Of a DNA stretch of 64,000 nucleotides, positions 34,665 through 42,660 are shown in pieces. A model generated the notes under the pieces. The model was not told the origin of the DNA. It made no database searches and saw nothing but the letters and a program-made list of their open reading frames with translations. The stretch's first letter is position 1. Every line of letters starts with the position of its first letter. The position numbers and the translations under genes were made by a program. Source of the stretch: JAEUHZ01 sp964552795 (GTDB lineage Bacteria; Planctomycetota; UBA1135; GCA-002686595); the NCBI GenBank assembly GCA_964552795.1, contig CAZKIO010000005.1, positions 62,001 to 126,000 on the forward strand, written 5' to 3'.

Positions 34665-36710
34665 TCAGTTCGCCCACAGGACGATCACGCCGTTCGTCAG
34701 GTTGAAGCCCGCCGGCGTGCAGAAGGGCGCCGTGTTGCGGTACCAGACCTGCAGGTAGCGCGTGTCGCCGGCCTGGACGCCGGTCCGCGCCGAGATCAGG
34801 GCCTCGCCGGGGCCGGGGTAGAAGGCGATGCCGCCGGTGCTGGCCTTGGCGCCCACGCGCACGACGTTGCCGCCCGCGCAGCGCAGTCCGTCGCCGAACG
34901 CGGACGCGATCGGCTGGGTGCCGCAGAAGAACAGCGCGCTCGCCGAGTCCGGCATGCCGGAAGCCACCAGCGCGAACGTCTCGGCGCCCAGGCGCGCCTG
35001 GCCGGTGCCCATGAGGCGCCCGGCGAGCCCGAGCGAGTTCATGCAGCCCGCGCGGTGCGCAGGCAGGCTCTGGTTGCCGCACGGGCAGGGCAGGCTCGAG
35101 CCGTCGCCGAAGCAGTACGGGACGCCGCCCTGGATCTCGCACTCGTCGGGGATCAGGTCGCCGTTCACGTCGGCGCTCGCGCCGCCGGTCACGTCGCAGC
35201 CGTCGGGCACGCCGTTGCCGTTGCAGTCGGGCGCGCCGGACGCGATCTCGCAGGCGTCGCCGCGGCCGTCGAGGTCGCAGTCGCCCTGCCCGGGGTTGGC
35301 GATCTGCGGGCAGTTGTCGAGCACGTCGTTGACGCCGTCGCCGTCGAGGTCGCCGAACACGGTCCACAGCTCGGTGCCCGACGCGGCCTCGTTGGCGGCG
35401 AAGTACAGCGTCGCGTTCACGACCGCGAACCCGCCCGGGTTCGAGCTCGCCGGGCCCGCGGCGATGTCCATGCGCTGCGGCGGCGCGAGCGCGTTGACGT
35501 CCGCGCGCCACAGCTCGACGCCCGCGAGGCCGTCGTCGGCGCGGAAGAACAGGTTGTTGAGGACGCCGACGAGCTGGTCGGGGTTCGACGAAGCCGGCCC
35601 GGGACGCAGGTCGGCGAACAGGTTCGTCCCCGCCGCGCTGCCGTCGCTGATCCACAGCTCCGTGCCGTTCGCCGGCGTCGTCGCACGGAAGCACACGCGG
35701 CCCTGGACGGCGACGAGCCCCGCCGGCGACGAGCCCGGGAGGCCCGGCACGATGTCGCGCACGAGGACCGTGCCCGCGGCGGTGCCGTCGCTGCGCCACA
35801 GCTCCGGGCCGGTGGCGCCGTCGTCGGCGGTGAAGAACAAGAGGCCCGCCGCCGCGGTCAGGGAGTTCGGCGAGGAGTCCGCCAGGCCCGGCGCGATGTC
35901 CTTGATGCGGTAGGTACCGACCTCCGTGCCGTCGCTGCGCCACAACTCGCGCCCGGCGGCGCCGTCGGCGGCGTGGAAGTAGAGGACGTCGCCCATCACC
36001 ACGAGGCCCGACGGCCCCGAGGAGCCGGCGCCGGGCCAGATGTCGCGGACCATCATGGTCCCCGCCGCCGTGCCGTCGCTCTTCCACAGCTCGGTGCCCG
36101 AGGCCGCGGTGGTGACGGTGAAGAACAGTCTCTGGCCGACGGCCGTGAGCTGCGCGGGCGCCGACGACGCGTTGCCCGGCGCGAGGTCCGCCACGAGCTG
36201 CGTGCCGCCGCTCGTGCCGTCCGTGGACCACAGTTCGATCCCGAGCGCCGGCTGGAACGCCGTGAAGTACGCGCGCGTCGCCACGCGCGTCAGGGAGCCG
36301 ATCGCCGATCCCGACGGGCCGGCGTGGATGTCCGCGACGAGGCTGGTCCCCGCGGCCGTGCCGTCGGTGCTCCACAACTCGTAGCCGTGGACGCCGTCGT
36401 CGGCGGCGAACAGCACGGCCCCGCCCAGCGCCACGAGCGACGAGGGATTGGAGGAACCGGGTCCGGGCAGGAGGTCCAGGACGCGCGCGGTCGTGGCCGG
36501 CGTGCCTGCGCTCGACCACAGCTCCCGGCCCGACGTGCCGTCGTTGGCCGCGAAAAGCACGAGGTCGCCGAGCGCAGTCATCGAGGCCGGCTGGGAGGAG
36601 CCGGCGCCGGGCAGCACGTCCTTCACGAGGTACGGCGTCTGCGCACCCGCGGTCGACGCGAGCGAGAGCGCGGCCAGGGAGGCGAGGCAGGGAGCGATGT
36701 GGCGATTCAT
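34665..36710 (-). CDS. secreted ELWxxDGT-repeat protein with TSP3 region and CxGDGS module
   Basis: 681 residues. Signal peptide ~1-24 (STAGAQ). Nine copies of the ELW motif at about 45-48-residue spacing (ELWSTDGTAAGT, ELWKSDGTAAGT, ELWRSDGTEVGT and variants) span ~30-430 and probably build a beta-propeller; the last two copies are degenerate. Asp-rich calcium-binding TSP3-like repeats follow (DLDGDGVNDVLDNCPQ, DCNGNGVPDGCD). Residues 531-681 are the six-cysteine module ending FNLTNGVIVLWAN, with one extra Cys in FFCGT. Likely an extracellular or surface protein; ligand unknown. Confidence 0.9.
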   Translation of the reverse strand: MNRHIAPCLASLAALSLASTAGAQTPYLVKDVLPGAGSSQPASMTALGDLVLFAANDGTSGRELWSSAGTPATTARVLDLLPGPGSSNPSSLVALGGAVLFAADDGVHGYELWSTDGTAAGTSLVADIHAGPSGSAIGSLTRVATRAYFTAFQPALGIELWSTDGTSGGTQLVADLAPGNASSAPAQLTAVGQRLFFTVTTAASGTELWKSDGTAAGTMMVRDIWPGAGSSGPSGLVVMGDVLYFHAADGAAGRELWRSDGTEVGTYRIKDIAPGLADSSPNSLTAAAGLLFFTADDGATGPELWRSDGTAAGTVLVRDIVPGLPGSSPAGLVAVQGRVCFRATTPANGTELWISDGSAAGTNLFADLRPGPASSNPDQLVGVLNNLFFRADDGLAGVELWRADVNALAPPQRMDIAAGPASSNPGGFAVVNATLYFAANEAASGTELWTVFGDLDGDGVNDVLDNCPQIANPGQGDCDLDGRGDACEIASGAPDCNGNGVPDGCDVTGGASADVNGDLIPDECEIQGGVPYCFGDGSSLPCPCGNQSLPAHRAGCMNSLGLAGRLMGTGQARLGAETFALVASGMPDSASALFFCGTQPIASAFGDGLRCAGGNVVRVGAKASTGGIAFYPGPGEALISARTGVQAGDTRYLQVWYRNTAPFCTPAGFNLTNGVIVLWAN

Positions 36711-36804
36711 GGCCGGGAAACAAGGGTCCAGCAGGTGCAGCGTGAGGATCGGTCAACGAAACCTATCCCGATCCGGCGCCGCGCGACCTGGAAACGATTT
36801 CCGC

Positions 36805-36810
36805 TACGCT
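36805..36810 (+). promoter_or_regulatory. -10-like TACGCT before the phosphoesterase gene
   Basis: TACGCT with exactly 6 nt to ATG 36817, in the 106-bp divergent region shared with the ELWxxDGT gene. No Shine-Dalgarno is present, so a leaderless start is likely. Confidence 0.5.
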
Positions 36811-36816
36811 GGCGCG

Positions 36817-38808
36817 ATGCGGATCTCCCTCCTGGCGGCACTGTGCATCCTCGCGGCCTGCGCTCCCCTGCGCGACGGATCGCCGGACGCGCCAGGCGGC
36901 ACGCATCCCGCGCGGCACGATCCGTCGCGGTTCCTGACGTCGCGCGCCAGCCCGATCCAACTGCCGCTCCCGAGCGAGGAGGACGCGTTCTTCTTCGTCG
37001 TCTTCGGCGACCGCACCGGCGGCCCGCCCGAGGGGGTGCAGGTGCTCGCGGAGGCGGTCGCCGACGTCAACCTGCTGCGGCCTGACCTGGTGATGACGGT
37101 CGGGGATCTCGTGCAGGGCTACAACGAGACGCCGCGCTGGTTGGAGCAGATGCGCGAGTTCAAGGACATCATGGGCCGGCTGGACTGCCCGTGGTTCCCC
37201 GTCGTCGGCAACCACGACCTGTACTGGCGCGGCCAGGGCACGCCGCCGGAGCGCGAGCACGAGGCCAACTACGAGGAGCACTTCGGACCCTTGTGGTACG
37301 CGTTCCGGCACAAGAACGCGTGGTTCCTCGCGCTGCACTCCGACGAGACGAACCCCGCGACGGGACTGAAGAAGTTCGACGATCCCGAGCACCAGCGCAT
37401 GAGCCCCGAGCAGTTCGCGTGGCTGGCCGAGGCGCTGGAGAAGACGCGCGGCGCCGAGCACGTGTTCGTGTTCCTGCACCATCCGCGCTGGCTGCGCGGA
37501 CAGTACGGCGACGACTGGGAGCGCGTGCACCAGCTCCTGGTGCGCGCCGGGAACGTCCACGCGGTGTTCGCCGGCCACATCCACCGCATGCGCTACGACG
37601 GCCTGCGCGACGGGATCGAGTACTTCACGCTGGCGACGGTCGGCGGCGTGCAGGACGGCTTCGCCGCTGAGGCCGGGTACCTGCACCAGTACCACGTCGT
37701 GACGGTGCGCAAGTCGGGGATCGCGGTCGCGGCCTTCCCCGTCGGCGCCGCCATGGATCCGCGCGCGATCACCGGCGCGGTGAGCGACGAGGTGCGCGCC
37801 CTGGCGCGCGCGCTCGCGCCGCGCTGGGAGGGTTCGGTGGGCTTCGCCGAGGACCTCTCGGCCGCGGGCGCCTGCCGCCTCCGGCTGCACAACCCCACGA
37901 CGCGACCGGTCGAGATCACGTTGACCCCCGACAGCGACGACGCGCGCTGGAGCCTGCACCCCGACCACGCGCACGTCGTGCTGGAACCGGGCGCGCGAGA
38001 GGACGTGGAGATCCGCGCCGCGCGGCCGCCGGGCCTCCTGGACGCCGCGCTGCGTCCGCCGCAGGTGCTGGTCCAGGCCGACTACCTGGCCGAGGCGCTG
38101 CGCGTGCCCCTTCCGCCGCGCACGTGGGACCTGCCGCTCGACCTCGCGCACCTGCCGCTGCCCGCGCGTCCGGACGTCGAGCACGCGATGCAGTTCGACG
38201 GCGACGACGACGCGCTGCGGGTGGACGCGCGCCGCATCGAACTGCCCGACGGGCCGTTCACGATCGAGGGCTGGCTCTCGGCGCGCGAGTTCCGCAGCCG
38301 CCAGGGCTTCGTGTGCAAGACCGAGAGCTCGGAGTACGGGATCTTCGTCAACGACGGCGCGCCCGAGTTCAGCGTGCACCTCGGCGGCCGCTACACGACG
38401 GCGGAGGCGCGCGAGCCGCTGCTCACGCCCGGCGCGTGGCATCACGTGGCCGGAGTGTTCGACGGCGAGGAGGTGCGGCTGTACGTCGACGGCGTCCTGG
38501 CCGCGTCGCGCAAGGGCGCGGGCAAGCGCACCACGAACGCGTTCCCGCTGGTGATCGGCGGCGACGTGGGCCAGGGCGGCGCGGCCAACTCATGGTTCCC
38601 GGGCGCGATCGACGAGGTGCGGCTGAGCCGCACGGCGCGCTACTCGGGCAGGCGCTTCGAACCCGCGCGCCGCTTCGAGGCGGACGCCGACACGCTGCTG
38701 CTCCTGCACATGGACGGCGAGGTGGGCCTGTGGTCGCCCGACGCTTCGGGCCGCGCTGCTCACTCGACGCGCGTCGGCCGGCCGCGCCTCGCGCCGGCGG
38801 ACGGCTAG
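36817..38808 (+). CDS. lipoprotein metallophosphoesterase with LamG domain
   Basis: 663 residues. Lipoprotein signal MRISLLAALCILAAC. The calcineurin-like phosphoesterase domain (about 55-315) contains FGDRTG, VGDLVQGYNE, VVGNHDLYW, FLHHPRW and FAGHIHRMRYDG, which supply the two-metal site. A beta-sandwich spacer follows. The C-terminal LamG/concanavalin-like domain (~460-640) holds FTIEGWLSAREF, GAWHHVAGVFDGEEVRLYVDG and GAIDEVRLSR. It probably cleaves phosphoesters at the cell surface while the LamG part binds carbohydrate. The stop codon shares CTAG with the convergent metF stop. Confidence 0.93.
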   Translation: MRISLLAALCILAACAPLRDGSPDAPGGTHPARHDPSRFLTSRASPIQLPLPSEEDAFFFVVFGDRTGGPPEGVQVLAEAVADVNLLRPDLVMTVGDLVQGYNETPRWLEQMREFKDIMGRLDCPWFPVVGNHDLYWRGQGTPPEREHEANYEEHFGPLWYAFRHKNAWFLALHSDETNPATGLKKFDDPEHQRMSPEQFAWLAEALEKTRGAEHVFVFLHHPRWLRGQYGDDWERVHQLLVRAGNVHAVFAGHIHRMRYDGLRDGIEYFTLATVGGVQDGFAAEAGYLHQYHVVTVRKSGIAVAAFPVGAAMDPRAITGAVSDEVRALARALAPRWEGSVGFAEDLSAAGACRLRLHNPTTRPVEITLTPDSDDARWSLHPDHAHVVLEPGAREDVEIRAARPPGLLDAALRPPQVLVQADYLAEALRVPLPPRTWDLPLDLAHLPLPARPDVEHAMQFDGDDDALRVDARRIELPDGPFTIEGWLSAREFRSRQGFVCKTESSEYGIFVNDGAPEFSVHLGGRYTTAEAREPLLTPGAWHHVAGVFDGEEVRLYVDGVLAASRKGAGKRTTNAFPLVIGGDVGQGGAANSWFPGAIDEVRLSRTARYSGRRFEPARRFEADADTLLLLHMDGEVGLWSPDASGRAAHSTRVGRPRLAPADG

Positions 38809-39674
38809 TCGCGGCGGACCGCGGCCAGGATCGAGCGCGTCGCGTGGCTCTTGTTGAGCGTGTAGAAGTGGATGCCCGGCGCGCCGCCCTCCAGCAGCTT
38901 GCGGCACTGGCGGATGGCGTGCTCGATGCCGGTCGCCATCACCAGCGCCGGGTCGTCCTTCACGCGGTCCAGGCGCGCCTTCAGCTCGGCCGGGATCGTC
39001 GCGCCGCACAAGCGCGTGAAGCGCTCGACCTGCGCCACGTTCGTGATCGGCATGATCCCCGGCACGATGGGCACCTTGATCCCGGCGGCGCGCACGCGGT
39101 CGACGTGGTCGAAGTAGTGCCGGTTGTCGAAGAAGAGCTGCGTGATCAGGAACTGCGCGCCGAGCTCGACCTTGCGCTTCGTCCAGCGCAGGTCCTCCTC
39201 CGTGCTGGGCGACTCGACGTGCTTCTCCGGGTAGCACGCGGCGCCGACCGAGACCGGCCAGCGCGATCCCAGGAACTCGATCAGATCGGTGGCGTGCGCC
39301 AGCCCGTCGGCGACCGGCGGCGGCGGCGAGCCGTCGCGCGGCGCGTCGCCGCGCAGGGCCAGCACGTTCTGCACGCCGGCCTCGACCAGCGTCTCCAGGA
39401 TGCCGTCGATCTCGGCGTGCGTGGAGCCCAGGCACGCCACGTGCGCCATCGTGTTGATCCGCATCTCGCGCTGGAGCCGCGTGACCACGTCGATCGTACG
39501 GTCGCGCGTGCTGCCGCCCGCGCCGTAGGTGACCGACACGAAGTCGGGTTTCCAGGCTTCTTGAAGGTCGGCCACGGTGTTCAGCAGCGCCCGCGCGCCC
39601 TCGTCGGACTTGGGCGGGAAGAACTCGAAGCTGAACACCGGCCAGCCTCGGCCGTGCAGGTCGCGGATTCTCAC
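38805..39674 (-). CDS. metF: 5,10-methylenetetrahydrofolate reductase MetF
   Basis: 289 residues, a standard FAD-dependent beta/alpha barrel: FSFEFFPPKSDEG at the start with the catalytic Glu, VTYGAGGS, HVACLGST, LALRGDAPRDG, GAACYPEKH, QLFFDN, and GIMPITNVAQ. It reduces methylene-THF to methyl-THF for methionine synthesis. GTG start at 39674. It is the last gene of a tandem array with the CoA-ligase, creatininase and thioesterase genes, to which it has no obvious metabolic tie. Confidence 0.97.
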   Translation of the reverse strand: MRIRDLHGRGWPVFSFEFFPPKSDEGARALLNTVADLQEAWKPDFVSVTYGAGGSTRDRTIDVVTRLQREMRINTMAHVACLGSTHAEIDGILETLVEAGVQNVLALRGDAPRDGSPPPPVADGLAHATDLIEFLGSRWPVSVGAACYPEKHVESPSTEEDLRWTKRKVELGAQFLITQLFFDNRHYFDHVDRVRAAGIKVPIVPGIMPITNVAQVERFTRLCGATIPAELKARLDRVKDDPALVMATGIEHAIRQCRKLLEGGAPGIHFYTLNKSHATRSILAAVRRD

Positions 39675-39687
39675 GGTGGGGCCTCGC

Positions 39688-40107
39688 TCATGCCGGCGAC
39701 TCGAGGATCGCCTCGAAACGCGCGCGGAACTCCGCGGGCATCTCCCGGCTCTTCATGGTGTCCAGCTCGGTGCACACGGTCGTCATGCGGGCGTCGACGC
39801 ACAACTCGTCGTCCAGCAGGAAGCGGTAGCGCAAACCCAGCGAACTGCGCCCGATCTTGAAGCAGGTCACGCGCACGACCGGCCGATCGCCGAACCGCAG
39901 GGGCCGCCTGAAGTCCACCTCGCTGTGCACCAGCGGGAAACCGATGCGCTCCTCCAGGAGCAGCTTGTAGTAGCGCACGCCCACGTGCTGCTCCCACACC
40001 TCCTCGTACACGTCGTGGACGTAGTCGTAGATGCGCGGGAAGTAGGCGATCCCGGCCGGGTCGACGTGGCCGAAGCGCACCTGGATGATGGTCGTGAACG
40101 CGGACAT
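39688..40107 (-). CDS. hot-dog acyl-CoA thioesterase (4-hydroxybenzoyl-CoA thioesterase type)
   Basis: 139 residues, single hot-dog domain. The N-terminal VRFGHVDPAGIAYFPRIYDYVHD has the conserved Asp of the 4HBT/YbgC type, followed by VDFRRPLRFGD. It hydrolyses an acyl- or aroyl-CoA. Proximity to a benzoate-CoA-ligase-type gene suggests an aromatic or short-chain substrate. TATCCT lies 7 nt before the ATG. Confidence 0.9.
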   Translation of the reverse strand: MSAFTTIIQVRFGHVDPAGIAYFPRIYDYVHDVYEEVWEQHVGVRYYKLLLEERIGFPLVHSEVDFRRPLRFGDRPVVRVTCFKIGRSSLGLRYRFLLDDELCVDARMTTVCTELDTMKSREMPAEFRARFEAILESPA

Positions 40108-40114
40108 CCGGCGC

Positions 40115-40120
40115 AGGATA
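40115..40120 (-). promoter_or_regulatory. -10-like TATCCT before the thioesterase gene
   Basis: TATCCT, 7 nt before ATG 40107, in a 14-bp gap behind the creatininase gene. It suggests an internal leaderless promoter within the array. Confidence 0.45.
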
Positions 40121-40121
40121 G

Positions 40122-40907
40122 CTAGTGCGCGCCCCGCGTCGACCGGTCGAACAGGTCCGGCCAGGCCCCGCGGGCCGCCTCGACCGCCGCGTCCGACAGG
40201 CGCTGCAGCAGGTCGCGCCCCTCCGCGGCGCTGGCGGCGACGGGATCGCCGCAGTAGGCCCGGTCCGCGCCCGCCTCCTGGAAGGTGCGCACGCCGGCCT
40301 TCATCTTCGCGATCAGGTCGATCCGCACGGGCTCGAGCCGCGCGCGCTCCTCCTCGCGGATCGAGCCGGGATCGCTGGCGAGCACGAGGCTGGTCTCGTA
40401 GCGGCCGGCGTGGCAGTCGCCGCTCTTGAATTCATCTCCCAGGCGCTCGGCCACGCGCCGGCGCGTCACGTCGACCAGCACGGCGTGCGCGCGCTTCTCC
40501 CCGCGCTGCGCGTGGTCCAGCAGCACGCCGCGCAGCACCTCGACGTGCCCGGGCTCGAGGTGGCCGTTGACCACCAGCACGCGCTGGATGCCCTGGTGCG
40601 CCAGCGACACGATCACGTCGTCGACGATCTGCCACAGCGTCCCCGGCTGCAGCGAGATGCGCCCCGGAAACCCGCGCGTGTATTCCGTGACGCCGAACGG
40701 TATCGCCGGCAGCACCGCGGTCGCGATCCCGAGCTTCTCGAGGTCCTGCGCGGCCGCGCGCGCCATCGACACCGCGATGGTGACGTCCGTGTCGAGCGGC
40801 AGGTGCGGCCCGTGCGGCTCGATCGTGCCGACCGGCAGGACGGCGACCGTGTCCGGGCCGAACAGGCGGCGCGCCTCGGGCCAGGTGCACTTGGAGAGCT
40901 CGCTCAC
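40122..40907 (-). CDS. creatininase-family amidohydrolase
   Basis: 261 residues. The metal-binding segment GTIEPHGPHLPLDTD supplies E30, H32 and D41, and NGHLEPGH supplies H116 and E118, the same ligand set as in creatininase. Also SGDCHAGRYETSLVLA. Family members hydrolyse cyclic amides, formamides or related bonds (creatinine, mycofactocin precursor, pyrimidine and flavin intermediates); the substrate here is not deducible. GTG start at 40907 with TATCGT exactly 6 nt upstream. Confidence 0.92.
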   Translation of the reverse strand: MSELSKCTWPEARRLFGPDTVAVLPVGTIEPHGPHLPLDTDVTIAVSMARAAAQDLEKLGIATAVLPAIPFGVTEYTRGFPGRISLQPGTLWQIVDDVIVSLAHQGIQRVLVVNGHLEPGHVEVLRGVLLDHAQRGEKRAHAVLVDVTRRRVAERLGDEFKSGDCHAGRYETSLVLASDPGSIREEERARLEPVRIDLIAKMKAGVRTFQEAGADRAYCGDPVAASAAEGRDLLQRLSDAAVEAARGAWPDLFDRSTRGAH

Positions 40908-40913
40908 GCGCGC

Positions 40914-40919
40914 ACGATA
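40914..40919 (-). promoter_or_regulatory. -10-like TATCGT before the creatininase gene
   Basis: TATCGT with 6 nt to the GTG at 40907, in the 18-bp gap behind the CoA-ligase gene. Good leaderless geometry. Confidence 0.5.
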
Positions 40920-40925
40920 GCAGCG

Positions 40926-42512
40926 TCAGCGCCGCCGCGCCTCGACCTCGGCCTTCAACTCCTTGCGCGCGACCTTGCCGCGGTCGTTCTTCGGGAGCTG
41001 GTCGCGCCACTCGAACCAGCGCGGGTACTTGTAGGGCGCAAGCTGCGCCTTGACGTGCGCCTTGAGCGCGGCGGCGGTCTCGTCGCTCCCCTTCCAGCCC
41101 GGCTGCAGCACCACGAAGGCCAGCGGTTTCACCAGCGCCTGCTCGTCCTGTGCGCCGACCACGCACACCTCGGCCACGGACTCGTGCTCCAGGAGGCAGT
41201 TCTCGATCTCCAGCGGCGAGACCCAGATGCCCGACACCTTGAGCAGGTCGTCGTCGCGGCCCTCGTACCAGAAGAGGCCCTGCTCGTCGCGGCGGAAAAT
41301 GTCGGCCGTCGTGCACCAATCGCCCTGGTAGGTGGCGACGGACTTCGCGCGGTCGCCCCAGTAGCAGATCGCCGTCGATCCGCCGCGCACGCGCAGGCGC
41401 CCGGGTTCGCCGTCCGCGACGGGGCGGCCTTCGGGATCGACGATCTCGGCGTCGTAGCCCGGAACGAGCTGGCCCAGGCTGCCGGGCACGACCTCGCCGA
41501 TCCGGTTGGAGATGTAGATGTGGAACATCTCGGCCGAGCCGATGCCGTCCAGGATCTCGACGTCCGTGCGCTGCTTCCACTCCTGGTAGAGCGCGGGCGG
41601 CAGCGCCTCGCCGGCCGAGAGGCACACGCGCAGCGACGAGAGATCGGCGTCCGCCATGCGCGGCGAGCGCAGCATCGCGTTGATCATCGTCGGCACGCTG
41701 GTGAGCAGGGTCGGCCGGAAGCGCGCGATGTGGTCGAACACGACGTCCGCCGTGGCGCGCTCGGGGAAGACCACCGCGCTGCCGCCGAAGCGGAACGGGA
41801 ACATCAGGTTCGTGCCGGTCGCGTAGCCGAAGAACAGCTTGGGCACCGAGAGGCACACGTCCTCCGGCCCGTACTTCACGATCTCCTGCGCGTAGGTCTG
41901 GGCGTTGAACGCGAAGTCGGCGTGCGAGTGCACGCAGGCCTTGGGCGTCCCGGTCGAACCCGACGTGAAGAGCCACCCCGCCAGGTCGTCGGGGCCGGTC
42001 GGCTCCGTTTCCGCCAGCGTCCCCTCCGGATCCTGTGCCTCCAGCAGGTCCTCCCAGGCGGTGAAGCCGCCGGCGTCGGGCCCCACGACGAAGGCCTCGC
42101 GGCACAGTCGCGAGGCGCGGATCGCCGGCGCGAGCTCCGGCAGCACGTCGGTGTGCGTGATCACGACGCGCGCCTTGGTGTAGTCGAGGTAGCCCGCGTA
42201 CGCGTCGCGCGTGAGCAGCGGGTTGACCATCGCGAACACGCCGCCGGCGCGCAGCACGCCGAACCAGGCCTCGGCGAACTCCAGGCCGTCGGGCAGCACG
42301 ATCAGGACGCGCTCCTCCGGCCGCACGCCCGCGCGCCGCAGCGCGCAAGCCACGCGCCGCGCGCGCTCCGCGATCTCGGCGTAGGTGCGGCGCGCGTCGC
42401 CGCAGGTGAGCGCGATCTTGCGCGCCCGCCCCTCGCGCAAGTTGCGGTCGAGGAAGTCGTCGCACAGGTTGAAGCGCTCGGGAAACGGAGGGACGGCGGC
42501 TCGCGGATCCAT
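40926..42512 (-). CDS. benzoate-CoA-ligase-family acyl-CoA synthetase
   Basis: 528 residues, ANL superfamily. AMP-binding loop TSGSTGTPK at 183-191, core motifs FGYATGTNLMFPFRFGG and DGIGSAEMFHIYISN, the hinge region YEGRDDDLLKVSGIWVSPLEIE and the C-terminal catalytic lysine near RGKVARKEL. The FNLCDDFLDRNLREGR start and YISN segment are characteristic of benzoate/4-hydroxybenzoate/2-aminobenzoate-CoA ligases. It activates an aromatic or related acid to its CoA ester with ATP. Start chosen at ATG 42512. Confidence 0.92.
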   Translation of the reverse strand: MDPRAAVPPFPERFNLCDDFLDRNLREGRARKIALTCGDARRTYAEIAERARRVACALRRAGVRPEERVLIVLPDGLEFAEAWFGVLRAGGVFAMVNPLLTRDAYAGYLDYTKARVVITHTDVLPELAPAIRASRLCREAFVVGPDAGGFTAWEDLLEAQDPEGTLAETEPTGPDDLAGWLFTSGSTGTPKACVHSHADFAFNAQTYAQEIVKYGPEDVCLSVPKLFFGYATGTNLMFPFRFGGSAVVFPERATADVVFDHIARFRPTLLTSVPTMINAMLRSPRMADADLSSLRVCLSAGEALPPALYQEWKQRTDVEILDGIGSAEMFHIYISNRIGEVVPGSLGQLVPGYDAEIVDPEGRPVADGEPGRLRVRGGSTAICYWGDRAKSVATYQGDWCTTADIFRRDEQGLFWYEGRDDDLLKVSGIWVSPLEIENCLLEHESVAEVCVVGAQDEQALVKPLAFVVLQPGWKGSDETAAALKAHVKAQLAPYKYPRWFEWRDQLPKNDRGKVARKELKAEVEARRR

Positions 42513-42660
42513 GGGGGGGCGGTGCGCGTACGCGCGGCCCCAGGCTACGGCAGCGGCGCCGGTCCGGCGAGCCTCGCCGTCCGAACGCGACCGCGAGCCA
42601 TGGCGTGCTGTCGGACCCGGCCCCCAGCGAGCTTGGCGCGTCGCGGTCGGCGTGCGCGGA

